Shown: in pieces, positions 27,001 to 35,288 of the stretch | Layout of the letters: every line of letters starts with the position of its first letter | Position numbering within the stretch: position 1 is the stretch's first letter | Assembly (NCBI GenBank): GCA_026398875.1 | Contig: JAPLSB010000017.1 | Coordinates: 1-64,000 of the forward strand | Direction of reading: 5' to 3' | DNA length: 64,000 nucleotides | Source: Gammaproteobacteria bacterium | Lineage (GTDB): Bacteria; Pseudomonadota; Gammaproteobacteria; Nevskiales; Nevskiaceae | Position numbers and translations under genes: made by a program | The notes under the pieces: generated by a model | The model's input: the letters and a program-made list of their open reading frames with translations, nothing else | Databases searched by the model: none | What the model was told of the DNA's origin: nothing

Positions 27001-27659
27001 AAGCTGCTGCTGACGCCGCCGATGCTGATCGCGACATTCGTCGTGGTGCCGGCACTGGTGCTGGCGGTTCCGCGCGCGCTGACCCGCGCGTTATTGCCGA
27101 CGGTGCCAGCGGTCGACGTGAACGGTCCGCCATTGATGCTGTAGCTGCCGCCGCTGCTGACACTGATGGGCGCCGCCGCTTCGAGACCGGTGATCGTCGT
27201 CGGCTCGCTGACCTGCGTGCTCCCGGGCGCTGCTTCGCTGCGCGGCACGAAGCTGAACGCATCGGGCACGGTATCCGCCTTGCGGGTGGTCACCTTGAAT
27301 GTCGATGTCGACGCCGGCACCCCGACCCGCAGCTTGACGCTGACGGACGTCGAAAAGGCCTCGGAAGCAATGACTGCAACGCGGACGGCATCGCCGTTGC
27401 GGACCCGGCCGGATGCAGTGGTGAAACTGCCGTTGTTGATGCTGTAGGCGCCACCGGAGACGCTGATCGGCACGCTGGTATCGATGCCGGAAATCGGGCG
27501 GCTGGCGCTGATAACCGTGCTGGCGCGCTCGGCATTGTTGACCGCGGGAAACACGATCGGGTCCGGCGCGGTATCGGCCGCCCAGGCCGCTGGCAGCGCC
27601 AATCCCAGCGCAAGACAACACAGCGTGCAAAGCCGCCGAAGCGGGGTCGAGTTGGTCAT
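24078..27659 (-). CDS. Giant secreted SINGG-repeat protein with C-terminal esterase (paralogue A)
   Basis: 1193 residues. The start (MTNSTPLRRLC) follows an AGGGA ribosome site with 5-base spacing. Signal peptide: LCCLALGLALPAAWAA. Nine repeats with the core GG-x-Y-S-I-N-G-G follow, linked by VTTRxADTTPD-type spacers; there is no Calx-beta domain. The alpha/beta-hydrolase begins near residue 930: oxyanion HWFGGGF, nucleophile elbow SGSSAGGG, Asp in FHGDRD, His in GMGHDV. Repeat order matches paralogue B except that one repeat and the Calx-beta module are missing. Family knowledge suggests a carboxyl esterase on a surface or secreted stalk; substrate unknown. Confidence 0.8.
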   Translation of the reverse strand: MTNSTPLRRLCTLCCLALGLALPAAWAADTAPDPIVFPAVNNAERASTVISASRPISGIDTSVPISVSGGAYSINNGSFTTASGRVRNGDAVRVAVIASEAFSTSVSVKLRVGVPASTSTFKVTTRKADTVPDAFSFVPRSEAAPGSTQVSEPTTITGLEAAAPISVSSGGSYSINGGPFTSTAGTVGNNARVSARGTASTSAGTTTNVAISIGGVSSSFRITTVRTADTTPNPFSFPATTQAAPGSLQNSDPITVTGLTAASPISIVGGFYSIDGQAFTDAPGSVSNNASVVVQVLSAFGYLETREAVLTIGGVSGTYRVTTHSMTADASPDAFAFAPVVDVWAGSVVSSEPIVVTGIDIAVPISVSGGRYQINGGAFTDAPGDAVDGDVVVAEVQASEQPSATRSATVTIGDKRADFTVTTSSRIAADHVPAPIWLGPVFNAEPGSVKTSRPARISGITDGTPISVAGGRYSVNGGAFTSADGIVSNDDSVVVEVVASDAFAERRDAVLTVGTSRVTFTVATRSADTSPNAFAFAPVVDAANGSVRTSAGVTISGIDAPAKIVIINGQYSVGGAAFTSQTGEVRNGDVVRVRTLAASTAATTSSATVTIGDVSAVFHVTTTGADVTPARIGSISNPAAFPLLASVTPSVTVSGVNAPIPVSVTAGEYSINGGPFLSMPGAASNGDQIRVMAVAGPNRGDIVTATLNLGGITGTYTVTADAPADDFADFFEFRDVVAARNTLVRSETIEVRGINVATSISVVGGTYSINGGAFRSSASTVKGGDLVTLQATSSSGYGTETRVTLNIGRRSTAWSLHTDADPAQLRPFTLVNAEMYPGGFVPPGRALTTNPIVVAGSPSPSAISVSGGSYSINGGPFTSAPGSVINGDSVVVQFFASASHDTSSAVTLTIGAFSSTLSVTTTIDAVAATPTAATDCTAHVFRQQQPVPLRVFVCRPAGWRSTDRRSALIHWFGGGFVFGTTDNAVGEARYWANTHGMVGVAPDYRVNERFGTFAYASADDGRAALRWVQANAAELGIDPARIALSGSSAGGGVAFFAGLRDAPVTGSADDNPLQRPAAIVTRAGVPDITTESHIQRFEAAELFDSLGPVLSPSVNLDARYPPVLMFHGDRDTTVAPTPSVNFCSSLIRLGIRCDYRNQAGMGHDVSENLTALDAIREETRVFLTSLGLLPAVR

Positions 27660-27758
27660 GCGGGTCCCTGAAGTGTCGCCCTCTGATGGGACGACTGGTG
27701 CGCTTCATACCACAGGGACCCTCCAAAAACCTGTGAGGATCTTCAGCCAGACAGGTAA

Positions 27759-27784
27759 CCTGGCTTACGAGCCTGATTCTTCGA
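27759..27784 (-). promoter_or_regulatory. Conserved upstream element of paralogue A
   Basis: A 26-base segment about 100 bases upstream of the start matches the segment at 32239-32264 upstream of paralogue B at 20 of 26 positions (shared TGGCTTA and CCTGAT blocks, plus TTCGA). The distance to the start codon is almost the same (100 and 101 bases). It could be part of the promoter or an activator site. The remaining intergenic sequence to 27920 shows no gene. Confidence 0.4.
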
Positions 27785-27920
27785 CAACTTCGCCATGCGC
27801 CTGTGGCGCTGCAAATGAACGCTTGGTCACGTCCCTGCGGCAGGCCGAGCGGGGTTTGCGCGGCGGCGGCGCCGCGCGAACGCCTTCGGCAGCGCGCTCA
27901 TCTGCGCATACCCCCTGCTT

Positions 27921-30900
27921 TCACGGCAGCGCCGGCAGCAGCCCGAGGCTGCTCAGGAAGGCCCGCGTCTCCTCGCGAATCGCATCCAGGCCGTTGGCGC
28001 CGGCGGACAGGTCGTGACCCAGGCCGGCCTGATTGCGATATTCGCAGCGGATGCCACGACGGAGCAGCGACGAGCAGAAATGCACGCTTGGCGTCGGGGC
28101 GACCGTGGTGTCCCGATCGCCGTGGAACAGCAGCACCGGCGGATAGGCATCGTCGAGATTGACGCTCGGCGAAATCACCGGCCCCAGATCCGCGAAACGA
28201 TCAGCGCTCTTGTAGGCCTGGATGTGAGACTCGGTGGTGATGTCCGGCACGCCTGCGCGCGTGACGATGGCAGCCGGGCGCCGCAAAGGATTGTCGGCAG
28301 GCGAACCGGTGACTGGTGCATCGCGCAGCGCTGCGAAAAAAGCCACGCCTCCGCCTGCAGATGAACCGGAAAGCGCAATCCTCGCCGGATCGATGCCGAG
28401 GTCGGCCGCATGTTCCTGAACCCACCGAAGTGCCGCGCGGCCGTCGTCGGCCGTCAGGTAGGCATAGGTTCCGAAACGGTCGTTGACCCGATAGTCCGGC
28501 GCGATACCGACCATGCCGTGGTTCCTCGCCCAGTACCGCGCCTCACCGACCGAGCTGTCGGTGTTGCCGAAAATGAAGCCACCGCCGAACCAGTGCAGCA
28601 GCGCGGATCGCCGATCGGTCGCTCGCCAGTCGGCTGGCTTGCAGACGAAGAGGCGCAACGGCACCGGTGCCTGTGGCCGGAACACATGCGAACTGCAGTC
28701 GGTGGCCGATGCCGGCGTTGCAGCGACGGGATCAATCGTCGTGGTCACCGACAAGGACGAGCTGAACGTGCCGATCCTGAGCGTCACCGACTTGGCCGTG
28801 TCATGGCTCGTCGCTGCGGTGAATCGCACGACCACCGAATCACCGCTGACCACCGACCCATTCGCGGCAGTGAACGGCCCGCCATTGATGCTGTAGCTGC
28901 CGCCGCTGATGCTGATCGGCGTCGGCGATGACGGGTTGTAGACCGTGATCGGAACGGTGGTCTGCACGCTGCCCGGGACCACCGCACCGCCGGCGAACAT
29001 CGAAGCGTTGACCAGCGTGAAGGCCTGCAGGGTGGTCGGATCGCTCTCGGTACGAAGCGACCACACCGTGCTCCGGCTGCCGACATTCAGCGTGACCCGT
29101 ACCAGCCCGTCATGGCTGCTGGCACTGCTGGCTTGCAAGGTCACCCGGTCGCCGCCGCGCACGGTGGACGCAGCGGTGCCGAATGCGCCGTCGTTGATGC
29201 TGTAGCGGCCTCCGGTGACCGAGATTGGCGTCGGCACGTTGATCCCACGCATCAGGCTGGTTTCGCTGCGAACGACGGTATTGCGCGGGCCGATGCTGTC
29301 GCGGAACTCGAAGATGTCCGGGAAATCGTCGACCGGCGCGTCCGCCGTCACCGTGAAACTGCCGGTAACTCCGCCGAGGTTCAGCGTCGCCGTGCTCACG
29401 TCGCCACGGTTGGCGCCGGGAATCACCAGCAGGCGAACCTTGTCACCGTTGCTGACCGGCCCGGGAACCGACATGAACGGTCCGCCATTGACGCTGTATT
29501 CGCCACCGACCACGGCAGCGGTGATCGGCGCGTTGATGCCGGTGACCGTCACCGGCGCGCTGACCGTGGCCAGCAACGGAAACGCGCTCGGGTTGGCGCT
29601 GAAGCCGAATGCGTCCGGCGTGACGTCGGCACTCGACGTGGTGATGTCGAAGACTGCGCTGATTCCCGAAATGGTCAGCGTGGCAGCCGTCGTCGTTGCC
29701 GGGCGGGACGACGCCGATGCGCGCACGCGAATCGACTCGCCATTGCGAATCTCACCAGCAGCACTGGTGAACGCCGCGCCGCCGATGCTGTACTGACCAT
29801 CGGTGATCGTGACCGGCACCGGAACATCGATGCCGCTGATGATCACGGCGGTACTGACGCCGATGCTGTTCGGCGCCGCGTCGACGATCGGTGCGAACGC
29901 GAAGGCGTCCGGCACCGAATCGGCCGGCCGGGTCGTGACCTGGAATGCAGCACTGGCGTTGCCGATCGTCAGCACCGCCTCGTTGCCGGTTGCAAACTCG
30001 GCGCTGGCAAGCACTTCGACGGCCACGCTGTCGCCGCTTTCCACGGTGCCGCTGCTGGCGGTGAACGCGCCACCATTGATGCTGTAGCGCCCGCCGGTCA
30101 CCGCAATCGGCGCATCGGCGCTGATGCCGGCAATCATCACCGGCTGGCTGATCTGCACGCTCGCGGGCTCGACGTTGACGATCGGCATGAACGCGAACGC
30201 GTCGGGGTCGACGTCGATCGCATCCGGGCCGGTCGTGGCGGTGAAATCGGCACTGACGCCGCCGATGACGATGGTCGCGGTACGGGTCGTGGCATCGGTG
30301 TCCGCCGTCTGTACCTCGGCGCTGACCTGGTCCCCGCTGGAGACCTCGCCCGCTTCGGCAGTAAACGCACCATCGTTGATCTGATAGCGACCACCGCTGA
30401 CGGTGATCGGGACGGCGATATTGATGCCGCTGACGGTGATCGGCTGGCTGCGCTGGATGCTGCCGACAGGGGCATCGACCACCGGCTGGAACTGGAACGC
30501 GTCCGGCGTGCCGTCGGCGGTGAAGGCCTGGGTGGTGACGCTGTAGGTCCCGGAGACGCCGCCGATATCGAGGGTCGCGACACGGGTTTCCGAGTAGCCG
30601 TAAGCCGCCAGCACCTGCACCACCACCATTGCGCCATTGCCGACGCGGCCGGGGCGGTCGGTAAAGGCGCCGCCGTCGACGCTGTAGTAGCCACCAGCGA
30701 TCGCCACCGGGCTGGAGGCGGTCAGGCCGGTCACGGTGATCGGATCGCTGGTTTGCAGACTGCCAAGCGGCGCATCGATCGTCGGCGCGAAGCCGAATGC
30801 GTTCGGCGTGGTGTCGGGTGCAGGATCGTCGTTGACGATCGTCGCCACGCCTTGCGCCTTCTCGATGCTCACACCGACCGGCGTGCTCAGATTGATAACG

Positions 30901-32138
30901 AAGGTTTCATCCGGCTCGAAGTCGGGATCGCCATTGACCGTGAACGGCTGGGTCTTGCTGGTTTCGCCCGGGGCGAACGTCGTCGTGCCGGTCCTGGTCA
31001 CATAGTCGCTGCCGGCGCTGGCCGTGCCCGCTGCGGTTGCAAACCGGACCGACACCGTCTGGCTGGCGGCTGCCGACAGTCGGAAGGTGAAACGCGCGAC
31101 CGAGGTTCCGCTGTCGCCCTCGACCACGCGCACATCGTCGATGCTGACGCGGAGCACCCCGCCCGCCTCGGTGGTAACGGCAAAGTCGCCGCGGACACCG
31201 CCGATGGTCAAAGTTGCTGTTGTCGTCGTGCCCGGCTCGCTGGCGGCCGTCTGCTGCACCCTCACCATCTGCCCGGCCATGACCGTCCCGGCGGTGGTCA
31301 CGAAAGCACTGCCATCGATGCTGTAGCGGCCACCGGCCACCGAAATCGGCGCCCCGGTATTGATGCCGCTGACCGTGATCGGCGCGCTGGTCTGCACGCT
31401 GCCGGGCGCGGCGTTGCTCGTCGGCGTGAAGCTGAACGGATCCGGCGTCGTGTCTGCGGTCCTCACGGTCGTGATCCGGAAGACCCCGTTGCTGCCGCCG
31501 ATCTTGACGGTGACGCTGACCGACTTGTTGGCGCTGGCGCTCGCAGTGCCGCGGGCCCGTACCCGGGCATTGTTGGCAACAGTCGCGGCGGCCGACGTGA
31601 ACGGACCGCCATCGATGCTGTAGCTGCCGCCACTGCTGACGCTGATGGCGGCGGGCGCTTCGAGACCGGTGATGGTCGTCGGCTCGCTGGTCTGGGTGCT
31701 TCCCAGCGCTGCTTCGCTGCGGGGGGTGAAGCTGAACCCGTCTGGCACCGTATCTGCCTTGCGCGTCGTCACCTTGAACGATGACGTCACCGACGGCGAG
31801 CCGACGCGAACCTTGGCACTGACCGCCGTGGAGAACGCTTCGGAGGACACCACGCTGGCACGCACGATGTCGCCGTTGACGACGCGCCCCGATGCGGTCG
31901 TGAACGGGCCGCCATTGATGCTGTAACTGCCGTCGCTGACGCTGATCGGAACGCTGGCATCGATACCGGTGATCGTCTGGCCGGCGCTGATCACCGTGCT
32001 GGCCCGCTCGGCGTTGGTCACGGCGGGAAACACCAGCGGATCGGGGGTGGTGTCCGCAGCTTTCGCGAACGGCGCGACGAGCACCATGACGGTGCAGGAA
32101 ATAGCCCGAAGCGGTCTCACCAACAACGCGTGCGCCAT
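27921..32138 (-). CDS. Giant secreted SINGG-repeat / Calx-beta protein with C-terminal esterase (paralogue B)
   Basis: About 1405 residues from the ATG at 32138 (MAHALLVRPLR), which has an AGGGA ribosome site 5-6 bases upstream; the in-frame ATG 54 bases earlier was rejected. The signal peptide ends near VAPFAKA. Order: three repeats, one Calx-beta domain (GSDYVTRTGTTTFAPGET, EPDETF), seven more repeats, then an alpha/beta hydrolase from about residue 1146. The hydrolase has HWFGGGF, elbow SGSSAGGG, Asp in FHGDRD and His in GLGHDL. Closest relative in the window is paralogue A, which shares the leader sequence. Conserved Cys pairs in the hydrolase fit an extracytoplasmic enzyme. Substrate unknown. 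Confidence 0.8.
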   Translation of the reverse strand: MAHALLVRPLRAISCTVMVLVAPFAKAADTTPDPLVFPAVTNAERASTVISAGQTITGIDASVPISVSDGSYSINGGPFTTASGRVVNGDIVRASVVSSEAFSTAVSAKVRVGSPSVTSSFKVTTRKADTVPDGFSFTPRSEAALGSTQTSEPTTITGLEAPAAISVSSGGSYSIDGGPFTSAAATVANNARVRARGTASASANKSVSVTVKIGGSNGVFRITTVRTADTTPDPFSFTPTSNAAPGSVQTSAPITVSGINTGAPISVAGGRYSIDGSAFVTTAGTVMAGQMVRVQQTAASEPGTTTTATLTIGGVRGDFAVTTEAGGVLRVSIDDVRVVEGDSGTSVARFTFRLSAAASQTVSVRFATAAGTASAGSDYVTRTGTTTFAPGETSKTQPFTVNGDPDFEPDETFVINLSTPVGVSIEKAQGVATIVNDDPAPDTTPNAFGFAPTIDAPLGSLQTSDPITVTGLTASSPVAIAGGYYSVDGGAFTDRPGRVGNGAMVVVQVLAAYGYSETRVATLDIGGVSGTYSVTTQAFTADGTPDAFQFQPVVDAPVGSIQRSQPITVSGINIAVPITVSGGRYQINDGAFTAEAGEVSSGDQVSAEVQTADTDATTRTATIVIGGVSADFTATTGPDAIDVDPDAFAFMPIVNVEPASVQISQPVMIAGISADAPIAVTGGRYSINGGAFTASSGTVESGDSVAVEVLASAEFATGNEAVLTIGNASAAFQVTTRPADSVPDAFAFAPIVDAAPNSIGVSTAVIISGIDVPVPVTITDGQYSIGGAAFTSAAGEIRNGESIRVRASASSRPATTTAATLTISGISAVFDITTSSADVTPDAFGFSANPSAFPLLATVSAPVTVTGINAPITAAVVGGEYSVNGGPFMSVPGPVSNGDKVRLLVIPGANRGDVSTATLNLGGVTGSFTVTADAPVDDFPDIFEFRDSIGPRNTVVRSETSLMRGINVPTPISVTGGRYSINDGAFGTAASTVRGGDRVTLQASSASSHDGLVRVTLNVGSRSTVWSLRTESDPTTLQAFTLVNASMFAGGAVVPGSVQTTVPITVYNPSSPTPISISGGSYSINGGPFTAANGSVVSGDSVVVRFTAATSHDTAKSVTLRIGTFSSSLSVTTTIDPVAATPASATDCSSHVFRPQAPVPLRLFVCKPADWRATDRRSALLHWFGGGFIFGNTDSSVGEARYWARNHGMVGIAPDYRVNDRFGTYAYLTADDGRAALRWVQEHAADLGIDPARIALSGSSAGGGVAFFAALRDAPVTGSPADNPLRRPAAIVTRAGVPDITTESHIQAYKSADRFADLGPVISPSVNLDDAYPPVLLFHGDRDTTVAPTPSVHFCSSLLRRGIRCEYRNQAGLGHDLSAGANGLDAIREETRAFLSSLGLLPALP

Positions 32139-32495
32139 GCCAATCCCTGATGTGTCACCTTCTGTCGAGGTGACTTCGCCGCGGATTAACACAAAAGCGT
32201 CGCCATAAATCCTCGCGGATTTCTAACGAAATGATCGCCTTGGCTTAGGGTCCTGATATTTCGAAAATTATTCCGGTTCGATCAGCGGCCGGAGATGACG
32301 CTTTTGTCACTTTGCCGGCTACCCATCCGGAAATCGGCGCAGCGGAGCGTGACGGCGAAGCGCCGCAGCTCATCGCCGGACCGCGATCGGAACCCTCCAA
32401 GGGACGGCAAGGCGCATCGATCCGACGCGTCCCGCGTTCCATCCTGATGCCTGAATGCGGTCAGGCGGACGGCAGCGGCGCCGCCTCGCTCCGCG
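32139..32495. promoter_or_regulatory. Intergenic region upstream of paralogue B
   Basis: About 357 bases with no supported gene, lying between two leftward genes. It holds the promoter of paralogue B. The AT-rich part at 32185-32275 includes a short inverted repeat AAATCC-TCGC-GGATTT (32207-32222) and the element at 32239-32264. The remainder, toward the bestrophin stop, shows nothing recognisable. Confidence 0.4.
32239..32264 (-). promoter_or_regulatory. Conserved upstream element of paralogue B
   Basis: Counterpart of the segment at 27759-27784 (20 of 26 bases identical), located about 101 bases upstream of the start codon. Confidence 0.4.
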
Positions 32496-33425
32496 TCAGT
32501 GCAACACGTGATCGAGCGGAATCGGCTTCAAAGGTGGCAGTGGCTCGCCGAGCATTTCCAGCAGCGACGCTTCGATGTTGTCGCAGATGGCGCCAAGGGC
32601 CAGATCGTTGTCGTCGAAGCCGAAAGGCGCTTCGAGCTCCTCGGCGATCGCCTCGATCGCCATGAACGTGTAGGCGACGAAGACGGCGAACACCGGCGCG
32701 TACCAGCCAATGGTGCCGACCAGCGCGAACGGCAGCAGCGTGCAATAGAAGTAGATGGTGCGGTGAACCATCACCGAGAACGTCAGTGGAATCGGGGTGC
32801 TGGCGATGCGTTCGCAGCCGCCGACGGCATCGCCCAGCGTGTTGAAGCTCTGCTCCATCGATGCCGACAGGATGTCCGACAAGCGGCCGTCCCGGCGTGC
32901 GGCGTGCAGTTGGTCGCCGAGCAATTGCAGGATCACCACCGGTTTCCAGCGAGCGGCCAGCACCCGTGGCAGATCGTCGGCCGCGAGCAGCCGCCGCAGG
33001 TCATCGCTGGCGTCGGTCGCGCGCAGCTGGTGTCGAAAGGCGTGGGCATGCGCGATCAGGCTGCGCACGAAGCGCTGGGCTTCGACGGAATTCGGCGCCC
33101 ATTCGGTCAGCGTCAGCGCCTGTCGAGCCAGGGCCCGCGAGGCATTCATGATCGAGCCCCAGAGCCGGCGCGCATCCCAGTAGCGTTCGTGGCTGACGTT
33201 GATCCGGAAGCCGAGAAAGATCGCCAGTGCTAGGCCGAGCAGCGTGAACGGCTGCAGGCTCAGTTCGAGCCGGTGCAGCCATTCGGCATCGACCGAGATG
33301 TGCAGGACCTGGGCGAATACTGCCAATCCGCCAATGATTGCCAGACGCGGCACCAGCTTGCGCAGCACCGAGCCGCGCCAGATGAACAGCATCCTGAACC
33401 AGTGCGGACGCGGGCGAACGATCAT
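32496..33425 (-). CDS. Bestrophin-family channel protein
   Basis: A 309-residue member of the bestrophin/UPF0187 family. The N terminus HWFRMLFIWRGSVL and the segment FTLLGLALAIFLGFRINVSHERYWDARRLWG are diagnostic. Hydrophobic spans are at about residues 28-45, 75-93 and 205-250, as expected for a pentameric ion channel. Bacterial homologues conduct cations or anions; selectivity is not visible. Its ATGA start overlaps the stop of the glutaredoxin-like gene, so it is probably the last gene of the rpoE-rseA-rseB-mucD transcript. This gene is not part of the canonical cluster. Confidence 0.88.
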   Translation of the reverse strand: MIVRPRPHWFRMLFIWRGSVLRKLVPRLAIIGGLAVFAQVLHISVDAEWLHRLELSLQPFTLLGLALAIFLGFRINVSHERYWDARRLWGSIMNASRALARQALTLTEWAPNSVEAQRFVRSLIAHAHAFRHQLRATDASDDLRRLLAADDLPRVLAARWKPVVILQLLGDQLHAARRDGRLSDILSASMEQSFNTLGDAVGGCERIASTPIPLTFSVMVHRTIYFYCTLLPFALVGTIGWYAPVFAVFVAYTFMAIEAIAEELEAPFGFDDNDLALGAICDNIEASLLEMLGEPLPPLKPIPLDHVLH

Positions 33426-33673
33426 CGCGTCGCGCCGCTGGCCAGCGCGGCACGCAGCGCATCTTCATCGAAGAAGGTTTCGCACAGCACCGTGCCGTCG
33501 TCGTCGATCAGCACCGGAATGACATGGCCCCAGCGCCCGGCCCAGCCAGCACGGCTGTCGACATCGGCGATGGTCAGCGCCGGCAGCAGATCCGGACAGG
33601 CAGCGGCGAAAGCTTCGAGGAACTCCTCGCAGAGGCCGCAGCCTTCGCGGCTCAGCAAGGTCAGCACCGCCAC
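33422..33673 (-). CDS. Glutaredoxin-like protein (DUF836 type)
   Basis: I chose the GTG at 33673, preceded by GAGGA with 8-base spacing, which gives 83 residues beginning VAVLTLLSREGCGLCEEF. The CxxC motif is CGLC near residue 12, followed by a thioredoxin-fold pattern with the cis-Pro segment VIPVLIDDDG. The family is small thiol-redox proteins commonly placed between mucD and lepA. The start lies 17 bases after the stop of the protease gene and the stop overlaps the bestrophin start, so it is in the same operon. The longer reading frame would overlap the protease gene and is unlikely. Confidence 0.8.
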   Translation of the reverse strand: MAVLTLLSREGCGLCEEFLEAFAAACPDLLPALTIADVDSRAGWAGRWGHVIPVLIDDDGTVLCETFFDEDALRAALASGATR

Positions 33674-33689
33674 GTCGAACGTCCTCAGA

Positions 33690-35288
33690 TCAGGGCTTGG
33701 TAGGCACGCCCAGCGCAAGGAACAGCGGCGCACCCTGACGCTGCACCAGCATCGGCACGGTCTGACCCGGTGTCAGACGTCCGGCAACCTGGGCATAGCG
33801 ATCGGCGCTGTCGATCTCCTGGCTGGCGATCGACAGGATCACGTCACCGGCAATCAGCCCGGCATCACGACCGGGCCCGGGACCGACTTCCACCACGCGC
33901 ACCCCACCGGACACCACTTTCTCTGCACGCCGTTCGACATCGCCGAGCGTCTGCACGACGACGCCGAGCGAACGTCCGGCGGGATCTGCCGGCGCCGCGT
34001 TCGGTGCGCCGGGCGCGCTGCCATTGCTGTTACCGCTGGCATCGGCCACGTCCTGTTCGGCCAGTTCGCCGACCTCGACCTTGACGGTCACCCGGCGGCC
34101 ATCGCGCAGCACTTCGAGCGTCACCGTTTCGCCCGGCGTGACATCGCCGACCAGCGGCTTCAAGGTCCGCGAGGTCGCGATCTCGGTGTCGTTGAACTTG
34201 ACGATGATGTCGCCGGCCTTGAGCCCGGACTGCTGCGCCGGACTGTCCGGCAGCACGCGCGCCAGAAGGGCGCCGCCGGGCTTGTCCATGCCGAACGAGG
34301 CAGCCAGCTTGCGATCGACTTCCTGCATGACGATGCCGAGCCAGCCGCGGCGCACGCTGCCGGTCTCCTTCAACGATTTGGCGACCTTGGCGGCGACGTC
34401 GATCGGAATCGCGAAGGCCACGCCCTGGAAGCCGCCGTTCTGGCTGTAGATCTGCGAATTGACGCCGATCACCTCGCCCTTCAGGTTGAACAGCGGGCCG
34501 CCGGAATTGCCCGGATTGACCGCGGCGTCGGTCTGGATGAACGGCACGTACTGCTCGGTTTCCAGATTGCGGCCCTTCGCCGAAATGATGCCGGCTGTCA
34601 CCGTGTAGTCGAAGCCGAACGGCGAGCCGATCGCCAGCACCCAGTCGCCGACGCGCGACTTCTTCACATCGGCCAGCTTCACCGCCGGCAGATCGGTGGC
34701 GTCGATCTTCAGCAGCGCAAGGTCGCTGCGCTCGTCACTGCCGACCAGCTCGGCGGGGAACTGCCGGCGATCGGACAGGCGAACGACGATTTCCTTCGCG
34801 TTCTTGACCACATGGTGGTTGGTGACGATGTAGCCGTCCGACCACAGGATGAAGCCGGATCCCAGTGACTGCTCGCCGCCCGGACCGGCGCCATCGTCAG
34901 GAAACCCCTCGCCATCGCCTTCGCTCTCGGCATCGCCGTCTGCCGGTGCATCGGCCGGCGTGTCGCCTGACTCTTCGCCATCGCGGCCATTGGCACCGTC
35001 GCCCGGGGCAGCGCCGTTGCGCGCGCTGTCACCGTGCTCCTCGAGAAACTTCTTCAGCCAGTCCGGCACCGGTCGACCGTCGCTGCCGGGGCCAGCCGCC
35101 AGCGGCGACACGGTTTCCGCCGGCACGGCGCTGATGTTGACCACCATCGGGCTGACCCTTTCGACCAGCCCAGCCAGCTCCGGCAGACCCGCTGCGCGCT
35201 CGGATGAACAGGCAGTCAGCAGGCCGGCTGCGATCAGCAGAGACAGCGCCAGCACGGCGGTCTTGCGACCGGCGACGTTGTGCATCAT
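33690..35288 (-). CDS. DegP/MucD-type periplasmic serine protease with a lipoprotein signal
   Basis: A 532-residue Do-family protease. The signal peptide ends in a lipobox-like LLTAC (Cys about 27) followed by SSE, predicting an outer-membrane-anchored lipoprotein, whereas most MucD/DegQ are soluble. Residues about 85-137 are an acidic Gly/Asp/Glu linker. The trypsin-like domain has the triad TNHHV (His about 159), DERSDLALL (Asp about 189) and GNSGGP (Ser about 262). Two PDZ domains follow (about 300-395 and 440-525). It degrades or chaperones misfolded envelope proteins and belongs to the sigma-E response operon. The adjacent Met codons leave the exact start uncertain by one residue. Confidence 0.88.
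   Translation of the reverse strand: MMHNVAGRKTAVLALSLLIAAGLLTACSSERAAGLPELAGLVERVSPMVVNISAVPAETVSPLAAGPGSDGRPVPDWLKKFLEEHGDSARNGAAPGDGANGRDGEESGDTPADAPADGDAESEGDGEGFPDDGAGPGGEQSLGSGFILWSDGYIVTNHHVVKNAKEIVVRLSDRRQFPAELVGSDERSDLALLKIDATDLPAVKLADVKKSRVGDWVLAIGSPFGFDYTVTAGIISAKGRNLETEQYVPFIQTDAAVNPGNSGGPLFNLKGEVIGVNSQIYSQNGGFQGVAFAIPIDVAAKVAKSLKETGSVRRGWLGIVMQEVDRKLAASFGMDKPGGALLARVLPDSPAQQSGLKAGDIIVKFNDTEIATSRTLKPLVGDVTPGETVTLEVLRDGRRVTVKVEVGELAEQDVADASGNSNGSAPGAPNAAPADPAGRSLGVVVQTLGDVERRAEKVVSGGVRVVEVGPGPGRDAGLIAGDVILSIASQEIDSADRYAQVAGRLTPGQTVPMLVQRQGAPLFLALGVPTKP

Noticed and set aside
29112-31784. 890-codon open frame opposite repeat-esterase B (and a similar one at 24171-26072 opposite A)
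   Set aside because: These arise from the repeated codon pattern of the SINGG units. The sense frames have a signal peptide, repeats and a complete hydrolase.
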